From Paenibacillus qinlingensis (GTDB taxonomy: Bacteria > Bacillota > Bacilli > Paenibacillales > NBRC-103111), in the NCBI RefSeq assembly GCF_013204845.1, contig NZ_JABMKY010000010.1:62001-126000 (forward strand): a DNA stretch of 64,000 nt, given 5' to 3'. A program made the translations under genes and the position numbers. The notes beneath the pieces were generated by a model. It was given only the letters and a program-made list of their open reading frames with translations. It made no database searches and had not been told where the DNA came from. Shown piece by piece: positions 1-7,818 of this stretch. How positions within the stretch are numbered: the first letter of the stretch is position 1; each line of letters opens with the position of its first letter.

Positions 1-670
1 AACAGGTGCAATAGGTCAAAGCGAAGAAGCCATTCGAGACGATCTGCAGAATTTACGCGATGTGTGGAGTACCATTCTAGCGAAAAGAGAAGAAACGCAT
101 GTTCCCGCACAGCTTTATCAAGACCTAGATTTACTACCCAAACTAGCGCGAGATGTGATATCGGATGAAGTTCAAGAAGTGTGGATGAGTAATAACAAAG
201 TTTTTGAAGAGATGAGAACCTTATTACGCAAGCAGCAACCGGGCTGGCGTGGCCGCGTCGCTTTCTACGATCGTAGAACACCTATGTTCGATCATTTCGG
301 CGTGACAGAAGAGCTGAACCAAAGCTTTCGGCGCAAAATTTGGCTCCCTAGCGGCGGGTATTTAATCATCGATCAAACCGAGGCACTGACGGTAATCGAT
401 GTCAACACAGGACGATATACGGGTTCTATTGATTTAGAGCAAACCGTTACAGATATTAATCGTGAAGCAGCTGTAGAGATCCCGAGGCTTTTGCGACTTC
501 GTAATCTTAGAGGCATTATTATTGTTGATTTTATTGATATGCATGCAGAAGACAATCGTGCGAAGGTCATGGCGAATATGGCGGAGGCTGTACGCAAGGA
601 TCGTTCTAAGACGACAATTGTAGGTTGGACCAAGTTAGGATTGTTGGAAATGACTCGAAAACGCAAATAA
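1..670 (+). CDS. rng: Ribonuclease E/G family protein, 3' part only
   Basis: The reading frame is open from base 2 and lacks its start, so only about the last 222 residues are present. It is the C-terminal part of the RNase E/G catalytic core, an endoribonuclease of rRNA processing and mRNA decay. The DNase I-like subdomain is recognisable from GGYLIIDQTEALTVIDVNTG and the later VDFIDM; these hold the two acidic residues that bind the catalytic metal in the family. The protein stops directly after LLEMTRKRK. The CPxC zinc-link and small domain of E. coli RNase E/G are therefore absent, giving a short form. It lies directly upstream of the rplU leader promoter, so it probably belongs to an upstream operon. 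Family call is firm; which of RNase E or G it resembles more cannot be settled from this part. Confidence 0.9.
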   Translation, partial: TGAIGQSEEAIRDDLQNLRDVWSTILAKREETHVPAQLYQDLDLLPKLARDVISDEVQEVWMSNNKVFEEMRTLLRKQQPGWRGRVAFYDRRTPMFDHFGVTEELNQSFRRKIWLPSGGYLIIDQTEALTVIDVNTGRYTGSIDLEQTVTDINREAAVEIPRLLRLRNLRGIIIVDFIDMHAEDNRAKVMANMAEAVRKDRSKTTIVGWTKLGLLEMTRKRK

Positions 671-675
671 AAGGT

Positions 676-705
676 TTGCATATGAAAATATAACTGTGAT
701 ATAAT
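676..705 (+). promoter_or_regulatory. Sigma-A type promoter of the rplU operon
   Basis: TTGCAT at 676-681 and TATAAT at 700-705 are separated by 18 bp, and TGA just before the -10 makes it an extended -10. It starts a leader of roughly 115 bases before rplU. Confidence 0.75.
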
Positions 706-711
706 ACTCGG

Positions 712-815
712 AGTGTGTTGTTTAGGCATGCTGTAACCGCACGAAACAGGTCGAAGTACGCGAATGGATTTGATTCCTTTCCGTCACCTGCACAAGGCGA
801 GTCTGAGACATGAGG
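712..815 (+). promoter_or_regulatory. Ribosomal protein L21 leader RNA
   Basis: The untranslated region between the promoter and rplU resembles the Firmicutes L21 leader family: a conserved block with ACCGCACGAAACAGGTC near 738-754 and a later CACCTGCACAAGGCGAGTCT near 785-804. CAGGT and ACCTG can pair to close the structure. In this family the leader precedes rplU-prp-rpmA and is thought to mediate autogenous control by the ribosomal protein. Recognised from memory of the family; a covariance-model search was not possible. Confidence 0.6.
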
Positions 816-827
816 AGGTAAGTGAAA

Positions 828-1139
828 ATGTACGCAATTATTGAAACAGGTGGTAAACAGTACAAAGTTCAAGAGGGCGATGTTCTTTACATCGAAAAAT
901 TGAACGCTGCTGAGGGTGAGGTTGTTTCTTTTGATCGTGTGTTCTTGGTTTCCAAAGAGGATGGCCTAGTAGTAGGTGCTCCATTGGTTGCAGGTGCTTC
1001 AGTTTCCGCGAAAGTGGAGAAACACGGCAAAGGCGCAAAAGTCATCGTTTATAAGTACAAACCGAAAAAGAACTATCACAAAAAGCAAGGTCATCGTCAA
1101 CCGTACACAAGAGTAGTAGTTGAGAAAATTCAAGCGTAA
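828..1139 (+). CDS. rplU: 50S ribosomal protein L21
   Basis: Ribosomal protein bL21 of the large subunit, 103 residues, the usual length. It begins [18 protein letters not shown] and ends in the basic, RNA-binding tail [22 protein letters not shown] typical of the family. The start is ATG 828 because GAGGAGG at 812-818 is 9 bases upstream; the in-frame GTG at 822 is too close to that site. It is first in the operon rplU-prp-rpmA, the standard Firmicutes arrangement, and is controlled by the leader just upstream. Confidence 0.98.
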   Translation: MYAIIETGGKQYKVQEGDVLYIEKLNAAEGEVVSFDRVFLVSKEDGLVVGAPLVAGASVSAKVEKHGKGAKVIVYKYKPKKNYHKKQGHRQPYTRVVVEKIQA

Positions 1140-1150
1140 GAGACAAGCCT

Positions 1151-1504
1151 ATGATCTACGTGACCATAGAACGTCTTGAACCGGAATCACCTCAAATCCT
1201 TTCTTTTGTCGTTGAAGGCCATGCCGAATATGACGTACCTGGCAAAGACTTGGTCTGCGCTGCTGTATCGGCGGTTTCCGTTGGTACTATTAATTCGATC
1301 GTATCTCTAACCGGTGTGATTCCCATTCACGAAATGGAACGAGGACTTGTGGATGTAACCATTCCAGAAAGTGCGCGTGACATACCTGAAACGTGGAGTC
1401 AAGTGCAGTTAATTATAGAATCGATGGTCGTTATGTTACAAACGATTGAACAAACTTACGGTGACTATATAACGATTGAAACAATCTATCACAAAGGAGG
1501 ATAA
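1151..1504 (+). CDS. prp: Ribosomal-processing cysteine protease Prp
   Basis: Prp (YsxB), 117 residues. In Firmicutes this cysteine protease removes the short N-terminal extension of ribosomal protein L27, a step needed for functional ribosomes. The catalytic pair is visible: His24 in EGHAEY and Cys36 in [10 protein letters not shown]. The next gene, rpmA, encodes an L27 with exactly such an extension, which supports the substrate assignment. It starts 11 bases after rplU and carries the SD of rpmA inside its own last codons, so the three genes are transcribed and probably translated together. Confidence 0.93.
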   Translation: MIYVTIERLEPESPQILSFVVEGHAEYDVPGKDLVCAAVSAVSVGTINSIVSLTGVIPIHEMERGLVDVTIPESARDIPETWSQVQLIIESMVVMLQTIEQTYGDYITIETIYHKGG

Positions 1505-1508
1505 CACC

Positions 1509-1823
1509 ATGTTTTTGAAATTGGATCTCCAATTATTCGCTTCCAAAAAAGGGGTAGGTTCCACAAAGAACGGTCGTGACTCACACTCGAAGCGCCTTGG
1601 CGCTAAACGTGCTGACGGTCAAACTGTTACTGCTGGAAGCATTCTTTACCGCCAACGCGGTACGAAAATTCACCCAGGAACGAACGTAGGCATCGGTTCG
1701 GATGATACACTTTTCGCTTTGGTACAAGGCGTAGTGAAATTCGAGCGTTTGGGCCGCGATCGCAAAAAAGTGAGCGTATACCCAGTTGATGTAGCTCCGG
1801 TAGCTGCAGCTCTAGAAGCGTAA
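1509..1823 (+). CDS. rpmA: 50S ribosomal protein L27 (with cleavable N-terminal extension)
   Basis: Ribosomal protein bL27, 104 residues, located near the peptidyl-transferase centre in the family. It begins [15 protein letters not shown]; the segment up to FA is the Firmicutes-type extension that Prp cuts before SKKG, leaving the conserved mature end. The [20 protein letters not shown] core is also clear. ATG 1509 was chosen over an in-frame ATG at 1476 because AAAGGAGG at 1493-1500 is well spaced for it. It is the last gene of the L21 operon and is followed at once by a terminator. Confidence 0.97.
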   Translation: MFLKLDLQLFASKKGVGSTKNGRDSHSKRLGAKRADGQTVTAGSILYRQRGTKIHPGTNVGIGSDDTLFALVQGVVKFERLGRDRKKVSVYPVDVAPVAAALEA

Positions 1824-1827
1824 TTAG

Positions 1828-1864
1828 AATCCCTGGTGAGCGAGAGTTCATCCAGGGATTTTTT
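1828..1864 (+). terminator. Rho-independent terminator after rpmA
   Basis: AATCCCTGG (1828-1836) pairs with CCAGGGATT (1852-1860), followed by a T run to 1864. It ends the L21 operon. Confidence 0.9.
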
Positions 1865-1879
1865 CTCAATATGTAAGGA

Positions 1880-1930
1880 AAAACCTCTAACCGTGATCAC
1901 TCATTTCGGATGGTCGAGGTTAGGGGTTTT
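1880..1930. terminator. Second long hairpin between rpmA and spo0B
   Basis: AAAACCTCTAACC (1880-1892) pairs with GGTTAGGGGTTTT (1918-1930), with one G-T pair. The loop begins with the palindrome GTGATCAC (1893-1900). The arms carry A and T runs on the outer sides, so it could act as a backup terminator in either direction. Confidence 0.6.
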
Positions 1931-1962
1931 CTCGTTTGTTTGGTGAAGTTTTCCAGGCAGCA

Positions 1963-1971
1963 TGATATACT
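1963..1971 (+). promoter_or_regulatory. Extended -10 promoter of spo0B-obg
   Basis: TGATATACT (1963-1971) is an extended -10 element. A weak TTGGTG lies at 1940-1945 with a long 20-bp spacer. Its position argues that translation of spo0B begins at 2013, not at the ATG at 1962. Confidence 0.45.
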
Positions 1972-2012
1972 GGAAGAACGGTTACAAAGCAGGAGAACGG
2001 GGCGAGCGGATA

Positions 2013-2768
2013 ATGAAGCAATTGGGCAGCGCGCAGGTCTATATATTAGCACTTGTGCTCATAGGATTGACTGGCTTGTTGGTTACAGAACCGTGGATTA
2101 TTCGAGTGGCATTTCTACTAATTATTCTCGTAAGCGGGTATACGGCTTGGAGACTAGAAGTAAGTAGAATGGAAGAAAAATGGCGTTCTACGCTGAAACA
2201 GCAAGAGCAAGAGGATCATCTAAAGCTGATTGCCGTTGTAAATCGTTTGCGGCATGATTGGATGAATGATACCCAAATTTTATTTGGTTACATTCAAATG
2301 AAGAAATTTGATAATTTGCGGCCATATATGGAAAAAATAAAAATGACTATGCAGCAGGAAAGCAATCTCTCCAAGCTGGGAATCCCATCTTTTATTGCTT
2401 ACTTGCTTCAATTCCGTGTTCAGTCCAAGGCGTTGGAGTTGAATGTGGAAGTCGAGCAAGAAATTAATCTTGGACAACTTCCGATTGGGCACGGACTGAT
2501 TGAGCGGTTAGTTCGGCAAATGGTGGCATGCATCCAGGAACATACGGCATTCGAAGATGGGGAAAGTGGCACACTCAGCTTGGAGTTTGATGTTCAAGAA
2601 GATGGCTTACTGCTTGATTTTGTATATCAAGGTCCCTATAAACGGGAACAACTTGAGCAATCGATTTTAACGCATTTTTCATCGAAAGGTTCACAGTATT
2701 TGCTTGAGAATGATGATTGGCATGAAGAAGAAGCAAGTGTCACGCTACGATTGCCGTTTCATATATAA
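2013..2768 (+). CDS. spo0B: Sporulation initiation phosphotransferase Spo0B, membrane-anchored form
   Basis: Spo0B passes phosphate from Spo0F to Spo0A in the sporulation phosphorelay. The phosphorylated-helix motif is clear: VNRLRHDWMNDTQILFGYIQ, with the phospho-accepting His at residue 81. A degenerate ATPase-like C-terminal half follows. Unlike the roughly 190-residue soluble B. subtilis protein, this one has 251 residues with two predicted membrane helices at about residues 8-25 and 31-49, then a charged coiled-coil-like linker. The next gene is obg, as in B. subtilis, which supports the identity. ATG 2013 is preferred because a promoter -10 covers the in-frame ATG at 1962; the SD is weak. 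An alternative reading is a generic sensor-kinase-like Spo0B-domain protein. Confidence 0.85.
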   Translation: MKQLGSAQVYILALVLIGLTGLLVTEPWIIRVAFLLIILVSGYTAWRLEVSRMEEKWRSTLKQQEQEDHLKLIAVVNRLRHDWMNDTQILFGYIQMKKFDNLRPYMEKIKMTMQQESNLSKLGIPSFIAYLLQFRVQSKALELNVEVEQEINLGQLPIGHGLIERLVRQMVACIQEHTAFEDGESGTLSLEFDVQEDGLLLDFVYQGPYKREQLEQSILTHFSSKGSQYLLENDDWHEEEASVTLRLPFHI

Positions 2769-2783
2769 AGTTGAGGTGTAGAA

Positions 2784-4088
2784 ATGTTTGTTGATAAGGC
2801 GAAGATTTTTGTAAAAGGCGGCGACGGTGGTGACGGTTTAGTTGCTTTTCGTCGTGAGAAGTACGTACCCGATGGCGGCCCTGCCGGTGGTGACGGAGGT
2901 AATGGTGGAGATGTTGTTTTTCGCGTAGATGAAGGTTTGCGGACGCTGATGGATTTCCGTTATCAGAAGCACTTTAAAGCAGAACGCGGCGAGAAAGGCC
3001 GCAACAAAACGATGCACGGAGCTAATTCGGAACATATGATCGTTCGTATCCCTCCGGGGACGACAATCATTGATGATGATACGCAAGAAGTGATTGCTGA
3101 TTTGACACGCCATGGGCAAGAGGTTGTCGTTGCCAAAGGTGGTCGAGGCGGAAGAGGAAATGCACGCTTTGCAACGGCGCGCCTAACAGCTCCTGAGATT
3201 GCCGAGAATGGTGAAGAAGGCGTAGAACGTTGGGTTACCTTAGAAATGAAAGTGATGGCTGACGTAGGACTTGTCGGTTTCCCGAGTGTGGGTAAGTCAA
3301 CCCTATTGTCTGTCGTTTCTGCCGCGAAACCTAAGATTGCAGCGTATCACTTCACAACGTTAACCCCAAATTTAGGTGTAGTTGATGTTGGGGATAGCAG
3401 AAGCTTCGTGATGGCAGATTTGCCAGGTTTGATCGAAGGTGCTCATGAAGGTGTGGGTCTGGGGCATGAGTTTCTACGCCACGTAGAGCGGACGCGGGTT
3501 ATTGTACATGTCGTGGACATGTCGGCTGCGGACGGACGTGATCCTTATGAGGATTTCGTCAAAATCAATGAAGAAATTAAGCTCTATAATGCGAAGTTAG
3601 AGCAACGTCCTCAAATCGTAGTAGCCAACAAAATGGACATGCCAGAGTCAGAAGATAACCTGACCTTGTTCAAAGAGCAGTTAGCTGCTGATGGTAAGGA
3701 TTATGCGGTTTATCCGATTTCTGCATTAACACGCGGTGGCGTGCAAGATCTGCTGTATAAAATTTCTGACATCGTGGAAAGCATCCCGAATGCTCCTGAA
3801 GTTGAGGGAGTGGCTGAGACGCAAGAGCGTAAAGTATATCGCTTCGAGAAACGCGAAGAGAATGACTTCACGATTCGTCGTGATAATGATGTCTTCGTTA
3901 TTGAGAGTCCGTCTATTGAGAAATTGATTAAGCGGACGAATTTTACGACCCAAGATGGTATCGCGCGTTTTGCTCGTATTTTGCGTAACATGGGGATTGA
4001 TGATGAGTTGCGTAGACGTGGCGCAGTCCATGGACAGACGATTCAAATTGGTGACTTTGATTTCGAGTTCGACGAGAATAATTTATAA
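2784..4088 (+). CDS. obg: Essential GTPase Obg/CgtA
   Basis: Obg, 434 residues, a GTPase needed for large-subunit maturation and, in Bacillus, for stress and sporulation signalling. The glycine-rich Obg fold covers about residues 1-158 (GGDGGDG near the start). The G domain follows with G1 GFPSVGKST (about 165-173), G3 DLPGLIEG and G4 NKMD. An OCT domain fills the C-terminus. It starts 15 bases after spo0B behind GAGGTG and shares that operon, the conserved Bacillales pair. A terminator follows. Confidence 0.97.
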   Translation: MFVDKAKIFVKGGDGGDGLVAFRREKYVPDGGPAGGDGGNGGDVVFRVDEGLRTLMDFRYQKHFKAERGEKGRNKTMHGANSEHMIVRIPPGTTIIDDDTQEVIADLTRHGQEVVVAKGGRGGRGNARFATARLTAPEIAENGEEGVERWVTLEMKVMADVGLVGFPSVGKSTLLSVVSAAKPKIAAYHFTTLTPNLGVVDVGDSRSFVMADLPGLIEGAHEGVGLGHEFLRHVERTRVIVHVVDMSAADGRDPYEDFVKINEEIKLYNAKLEQRPQIVVANKMDMPESEDNLTLFKEQLAADGKDYAVYPISALTRGGVQDLLYKISDIVESIPNAPEVEGVAETQERKVYRFEKREENDFTIRRDNDVFVIESPSIEKLIKRTNFTTQDGIARFARILRNMGIDDELRRRGAVHGQTIQIGDFDFEFDENNL

Positions 4089-4095
4089 TACAAGA

Positions 4096-4126
4096 GCACT
4101 TATCCTGATGGGATAGGTGTTTTTTT
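4096..4126 (+). terminator. Terminator after obg
   Basis: CACTTATCC (4097-4105) pairs with GGATAGGTG (4111-4119), followed by a run of seven T. Confidence 0.88.
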
Positions 4127-4143
4127 CATTTCAGGCTCAGTTA

Positions 4144-4184
4144 ATGTCATGATACTTGACATGATGTATTAAAAGCATTACCAT
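4144..4184 (+). promoter_or_regulatory. Promoter with overlapping inverted repeat, upstream of the TrpD-like gene
   Basis: TTGACA (4156-4161) and TACCAT (4179-4184) are 17 bp apart. A perfect inverted repeat, ATGTCA (4144-4149) and TGACAT (4157-4162) with a 7-base spacer, covers the -35 box. This is a plausible repressor site; no cognate regulator is evident. Confidence 0.5.
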
Positions 4185-4255
4185 TTTAGATATAAGACAT
4201 AATATATGTAAGTAAATATAACATTGTTAATTAAACTTGAGAAAGGAGGAACATG

Positions 4256-5329
4256 ATGAAGAGATGGATTCAAGCGATGGGGTCGGATCAGACGCGAATG
4301 CGGAATTTAACTTACGATGAAGCTGTAGAAGCTGCAGGCGAGATGGCGCAAGGAGATTCAACAGATGCGCAATGCGCAGCATTTTTAATGGCGTTATGTA
4401 TGAAAGGGGAAGTGGATGACGAGTTGATGGCTTTTATCGATGTCTATCGCGGCTATTCTCTGAATTATCATACTCAGCCTAACTCGCTTCATTCAATCGG
4501 GCCTACGGAAGGGAGAAAGCGATTCCCTGTTACATTGCCGGTCAGCCTGCTGCTTGCGTCAGTGGGGTTCACTCAGGTGATGCAAGGTGGTGATGCGCTT
4601 CCTTCCCGCCAAGGGACAGCACTGAAAGAGATTGTAGAAAGCTTAGGGGTTTCTTTACATCTTTCTGTGAAGGCTTGGCAATCCATGTTATTTCATTTGC
4701 ATATTGGATTTCTACCTACAGAGCAGCTGTGTCCGCCAATTGGACGGTTGAAGCAGGTCAGAGAACAATTAGGTATTCGAACAGTCATCGATACGATAGA
4801 GAAAGTATTAAATCCTGTGCTTTCGACGAACTTAATTATCGGTGTGCAACAGCGCAAAGCCATGGAATCCCTGATTCCGATTACGATGCGTTCGGGGTTT
4901 CAACAAGCTTATATTATCAGCGGTATTGATGGCTCTGAGGATTTACCTCTCTATGAGAACAGCACGATCCGGATCGTGACACCATGGGGAGATGAGTCCC
5001 GTTGTGTTGAGCCACAGAAATTTGGCTTCACGAGTACGCCTTTACCAAGTCTCTCAAAAGAAGATCAGATTGCGATGCTGAAACGAATTATTTCCGGTGA
5101 GGATGGGACCGAAGTTAAACGAGAGCGTGATCATGTTATTTTCAATACAGGGCTACGACTGAAATGGTTTGATAAAGTAGATAGCTACGAAGAGGGATTT
5201 CAGCTTGCCGAGGCTTTACTACAGCGGAAAGAAGCCCATAAAATCATGCAGCGCTGGATTGATCAGAGTCAGTATTTGAAACTCCAAGATCTTGCTGACA
5301 GCGATGATTCTTCTACAAAAATTGGTTGA
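4256..5329 (+). CDS. TrpD-fold (anthranilate phosphoribosyltransferase-like) protein without the PRPP motif
   Basis: The protein (357 residues) has the fold signature of the TrpD/nucleoside phosphorylase-like glycosyltransferases. The N-terminal helical domain (LTYDEAVEAAGEMAQGDSTD, AAFLMALCMKGE) and the later LGIRTVIDTIEKVLNP segment align with TrpD. The residues that bind phosphoribosyl pyrophosphate in true TrpD are not kept: GTGGD is SIGPTEGRKR here, and KHGNRSVSS is QVMQGGDALPSRQG. It stands alone, away from any trp gene, between its own promoter and terminator. It may belong to the TrpD2/YbiB-like relatives, some of which bind nucleic acid, and is unlikely to make tryptophan. AAGGAGG (4243-4249) favours ATG 4256 over the adjacent ATG 4253. 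Confidence 0.75.
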   Translation: MKRWIQAMGSDQTRMRNLTYDEAVEAAGEMAQGDSTDAQCAAFLMALCMKGEVDDELMAFIDVYRGYSLNYHTQPNSLHSIGPTEGRKRFPVTLPVSLLLASVGFTQVMQGGDALPSRQGTALKEIVESLGVSLHLSVKAWQSMLFHLHIGFLPTEQLCPPIGRLKQVREQLGIRTVIDTIEKVLNPVLSTNLIIGVQQRKAMESLIPITMRSGFQQAYIISGIDGSEDLPLYENSTIRIVTPWGDESRCVEPQKFGFTSTPLPSLSKEDQIAMLKRIISGEDGTEVKRERDHVIFNTGLRLKWFDKVDSYEEGFQLAEALLQRKEAHKIMQRWIDQSQYLKLQDLADSDDSSTKIG

Positions 5330-5332
5330 AAG

Positions 5333-5376
5333 CCTCCCAAAAAAGCTGAGAGTAGACAGCAAATGGGAGGTTTTTT
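5333..5376 (+). terminator. Terminator after the TrpD-like gene
   Basis: CCTCCCA (5333-5339) pairs with TGGGAGG (5364-5370), followed by six T. The T run abuts the first copy of the dispersed repeat. Confidence 0.85.
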
Positions 5377-5377
5377 G

Positions 5378-5467
5378 AAATATAGAATATATAGTTTCAC
5401 ACAATAATTATTCTATATTTTTAGATAAACACACCAGCGTAAGTATGACGGAGTAGCCGTTTATTTT
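5378..5467 (+). repeat. Dispersed structured repeat, copy A
   Basis: AAATATAG (5378-5385) pairs with CTATATTT (5413-5420) around a loop containing GTTTCACA. After a variable stretch comes GACGGAGTAGCCGTTTATTTT. It matches copies at 9155-9248 and 51594-51687; its second hairpin is degenerate. It lies about 110 bp upstream of the NlpC/P60 gene. Confidence 0.8.
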
Positions 5468-5579
5468 ATGGGGGTAGGGAAATTGGTAGATGTTACAGCT
5501 AAAACTTAATCAATGGATATGTTACCATTTACTAGTGTTAATAGGATTTGTAAGTACAAAACGCTAGGAGGCCTACTTC

Positions 5580-6563
5580 ATGAAGAAACAACTACTTGCT
5601 TTTGCCCTTATCCCATCATTACTATTTGGTGCTGTCACAGTCCCATTCCCTAAAGCAGCTTCTGCTGCAACTACTGGTGAAGTTGTTAGCAGTGTGAGCT
5701 TCCGCCAAAGTCCAGACGAGAATTCACCACGTATTCGCTATTTAAAAGCAGGTGAACCGGTCTCCATTATTGAGAAAGTGAATGACTATTGGTATAGAGT
5801 TCAAGTGACGAACGGCCAAATTGGTTATGTCTCAACGAGTTCGAAGTACATAAAAACAAACAGTCAATCTACGTCGCCAGCAACCGGCACAGGACGTATC
5901 GTCGCCAGCGTGAGCTTTCGCACTGCCGCGAATGAGAATGCAACGCGAATCCGTTATCTGAAGGCAGGAGAAACCGTTCAAATCCTGCAGAAAGTAAATG
6001 CTTACTGGTATAAAGTCAGAGCATCTGATGGTCGTGAAGGATACATAAGCACAAGTCCTACCTACATATCAACATCAGGTGGAAGCACATCACCTGACAC
6101 GAACACAGGTGGTGGGACAACGAGTGAAAAGATTCAAAAGGTGATAGCAGCGGGCAAGAAATACTTAGGAACGCCATATGAATATGGGTCCAGCCGTGAT
6201 AACACCTCAACGTTTGATTGTTCTGATTTTGTACGTCAGGCTTTCTTGGACGGAATTGGATTGAAGTTACCATCTGACTCGAGAGGTCAAGGAGCGTATG
6301 TGAAGTCGCTCGGACATCATGTAACGGACTGGCATAATCTCAAAGTTGGCGATCTCATGTTCTTTATGTCTTATAAAGGAACAGCACAATCTAACTATGC
6401 AGGAATTAATAAGTCTACCCAAACGATTACTCATGTTGCTATTTATTTAGGTAATGGTCAAATACTTTCGACGTATTCCAAAGAAAGTGGCGGCGTGCGA
6501 ATTGATTCCATCGCGAATCGCCATTGGGAATATCGCTTTCTATTTGGAGGCAGCGCGCTTTAA
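5580..6563 (+). CDS. Secreted NlpC/P60 cell-wall hydrolase with two SH3b domains
   Basis: A 327-residue exported peptidase likely to cleave peptide stems of peptidoglycan. The signal peptide runs to about residue 30 (two Lys, then a long hydrophobic stretch, ending AASAA). Two bacterial SH3 domains follow at about 35-95 and 105-165; they are near duplicates (RIRYLKAGE occurs in both). A Ser/Thr/Gly linker leads to the NlpC/P60 domain with catalytic Cys214 in TFDCSDFVRQAF and His285 in THVAIYLG. The start has AGGAGG a few bases upstream. It is a single gene closed by a strong shared terminator. Exact bond specificity (D,L- or L,D-endopeptidase) cannot be told. Confidence 0.93.
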   Translation: MKKQLLAFALIPSLLFGAVTVPFPKAASAATTGEVVSSVSFRQSPDENSPRIRYLKAGEPVSIIEKVNDYWYRVQVTNGQIGYVSTSSKYIKTNSQSTSPATGTGRIVASVSFRTAANENATRIRYLKAGETVQILQKVNAYWYKVRASDGREGYISTSPTYISTSGGSTSPDTNTGGGTTSEKIQKVIAAGKKYLGTPYEYGSSRDNTSTFDCSDFVRQAFLDGIGLKLPSDSRGQGAYVKSLGHHVTDWHNLKVGDLMFFMSYKGTAQSNYAGINKSTQTITHVAIYLGNGQILSTYSKESGGVRIDSIANRHWEYRFLFGGSAL

Positions 6564-6572
6564 GAGTGCTAC

Positions 6573-6612
6573 AAAAAGAGCAGATAACGAGAAATCGTTG
6601 TCTGCTCTTTTT
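6573..6612. terminator. Bidirectional terminator between NlpC/P60 and Nudix genes
   Basis: A long stem, AAAAAGAGCAGATAACGA (6573-6590) with TCGTTGTCTGCTCTTTTT (6595-6612), has A and T tails on both sides and serves the two convergent genes. Confidence 0.93.
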
Positions 6613-6629
6613 CCAAGTCAAAGACTGGT

Positions 6630-7139
6630 TTAAACTTGCATTGGGTCCAATAAGGGGTTCCAATGAATTGTAGGCGTATCTGTCCCTGATTGAATCCCTG
6701 CTGAGCCGATCCACGGATGGGAGGTCCGGCCTACGCTGAAATAATGTTCGAGTAAGCAGCGGAAAATATAGGGCATCGGGCGATCTAGGACAGCTGCTTT
6801 GTGAATCCAATGCAGATCACCTTCCGATGTAACGATTCGTGGATTCACATCTGTTTTGCCGACATAGAAAAACTGTTGGCGTATTTCTTGGCCATTAAGT
6901 CGAAGTAAGACGTATTGGAGATGCAAATCTTGAATCTCGTCTTGCTCAATGCCGGTTTCTTCCCAAACTTCACGAAAGCAAGCCGTTCTTGGTTGACTAA
7001 TTTCATGCGGTTCGAGATGACCGCCTATTGCCGCCCATAAACCGGGAGAAAGAGTGCGATTTAACGCGCGTTTCATCATGAGGAGCTCGTCATGTTTGTT
7101 CCATAAAAGTGCAGTAGACATCATTCGTAATGTAATCAT
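6630..7139 (-). CDS. Nudix hydrolase domain protein
   Basis: A 169-residue protein with one Nudix fold, probably hydrolysing a nucleoside diphosphate-linked compound; the substrate is not predictable. The Nudix box starts GGHLEPHE and ends REVWEETGI. Nine residues, not the standard seven, lie between the first Glu and REV, a variant seen in some Nudix proteins. All metal-binding glutamates are present. The C-terminal 30 residues (from about HPWIGSAG) are not part of the fold and are unassigned. It is transcribed opposite to its neighbours and ends at the shared hairpin. Confidence 0.85.
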   Translation of the reverse strand: MITLRMMSTALLWNKHDELLMMKRALNRTLSPGLWAAIGGHLEPHEISQPRTACFREVWEETGIEQDEIQDLHLQYVLLRLNGQEIRQQFFYVGKTDVNPRIVTSEGDLHWIHKAAVLDRPMPYIFRCLLEHYFSVGRTSHPWIGSAGIQSGTDTPTIHWNPLLDPMQV

Positions 7140-7230
7140 GGAGCGATCGCCTCCCTTCGTTAGTTCTGTTTCAGCGTATCATAGAAAGGGAAGGGGCTGC
7201 AAAGGCTAATGCTTGGATGCATTTTGCCTA

Positions 7231-7259
7231 TTGCTTCACGAGGCATGTTTCGATATAAT
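7231..7259 (+). promoter_or_regulatory. Sigma-A type promoter upstream of pheB
   Basis: TTGCTT (7231-7236) and TATAAT (7254-7259) are separated by 17 bp, about 48 bases before the GTG start. It likely drives pheB-hom. Confidence 0.75.
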
Positions 7260-7306
7260 GTCCTCTATAGGGAAACATTAGTCTTTTTGGAGAGGACGGT
7301 AGTTAG

Positions 7307-7789
7307 GTGCCGGAGAGCAAAGAGTTTCTTCCAACCATGAAGCACATCGGACCTGAGAGGTACTACTTAGTCCGTGAGGACATTCTTCCAGAAGGTGTTC
7401 TGAAGACAGCGCAGGCTAAGGAGTTGCTTGCACGGGGTGAAGTGAAGACGATTCACGACGCTGTAGAACAAGTTGGGCTGAGCAGAAGCGCCTTCTATAA
7501 GTATAAAGATGGTATTCATCCACTTAGCAAGCTAGAGCGCGAACGTATTATTACAATTTCAATGGATTTGGAGCATAGGTCCGGGATATTGTCCCGCGTA
7601 CTTGCACTCATCGCCAATTTGGATGGCAATGTATTGACCATTCACCAAACGATTCCATTACAAGGTATGGCGAATGTCGTTATATCTTTAGAAATTTCAT
7701 CCATGGGCGAGGAAATCCGGGAAATTGTGGACCGCCTAGGAGCACAAGACGGAGTCAAGCGTGCCATGGTCATCGGTCAAGGCAGTTAA
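7307..7789 (+). CDS. pheB: ACT domain-containing protein PheB
   Basis: A 160-residue ACT-domain protein of the PheB/UPF0735 family. The N-terminal part holds a helix-turn-helix-like segment (IHDAVEQVGLSRSAFYKYKDG), and the ACT domain covers about residues 80-155 (HRSGILSRVLALIANLDGNVLTIHQ). In B. subtilis the gene lies between obg and pheA; its role is presumed to be amino-acid-responsive regulation and is not proven. Here hom and thrB sit between it and pheA. GTG 7307 is the start, with GGAGAGG at 7289-7295; the spacing of 11 bases is long, so a later start is possible. Confidence 0.88.
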   Translation: MPESKEFLPTMKHIGPERYYLVREDILPEGVLKTAQAKELLARGEVKTIHDAVEQVGLSRSAFYKYKDGIHPLSKLERERIITISMDLEHRSGILSRVLALIANLDGNVLTIHQTIPLQGMANVVISLEISSMGEEIREIVDRLGAQDGVKRAMVIGQGS

Positions 7790-7818
7790 GATTAGCATAC
7801 AATTCAGGAGGTAATGAA

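Noticed and set aside
1962..2012. Upstream ATG 1962 as the start of spo0B
   Set aside because: It lies inside the extended -10 TGATATACT, so it would not be on the mRNA made from that promoter.
6630..7139. Nudix box with two extra residues as a sign of inactivation
   Set aside because: All catalytic glutamates are present, and the nine-residue spacing occurs in other Nudix proteins, so it is treated as a normal variant.
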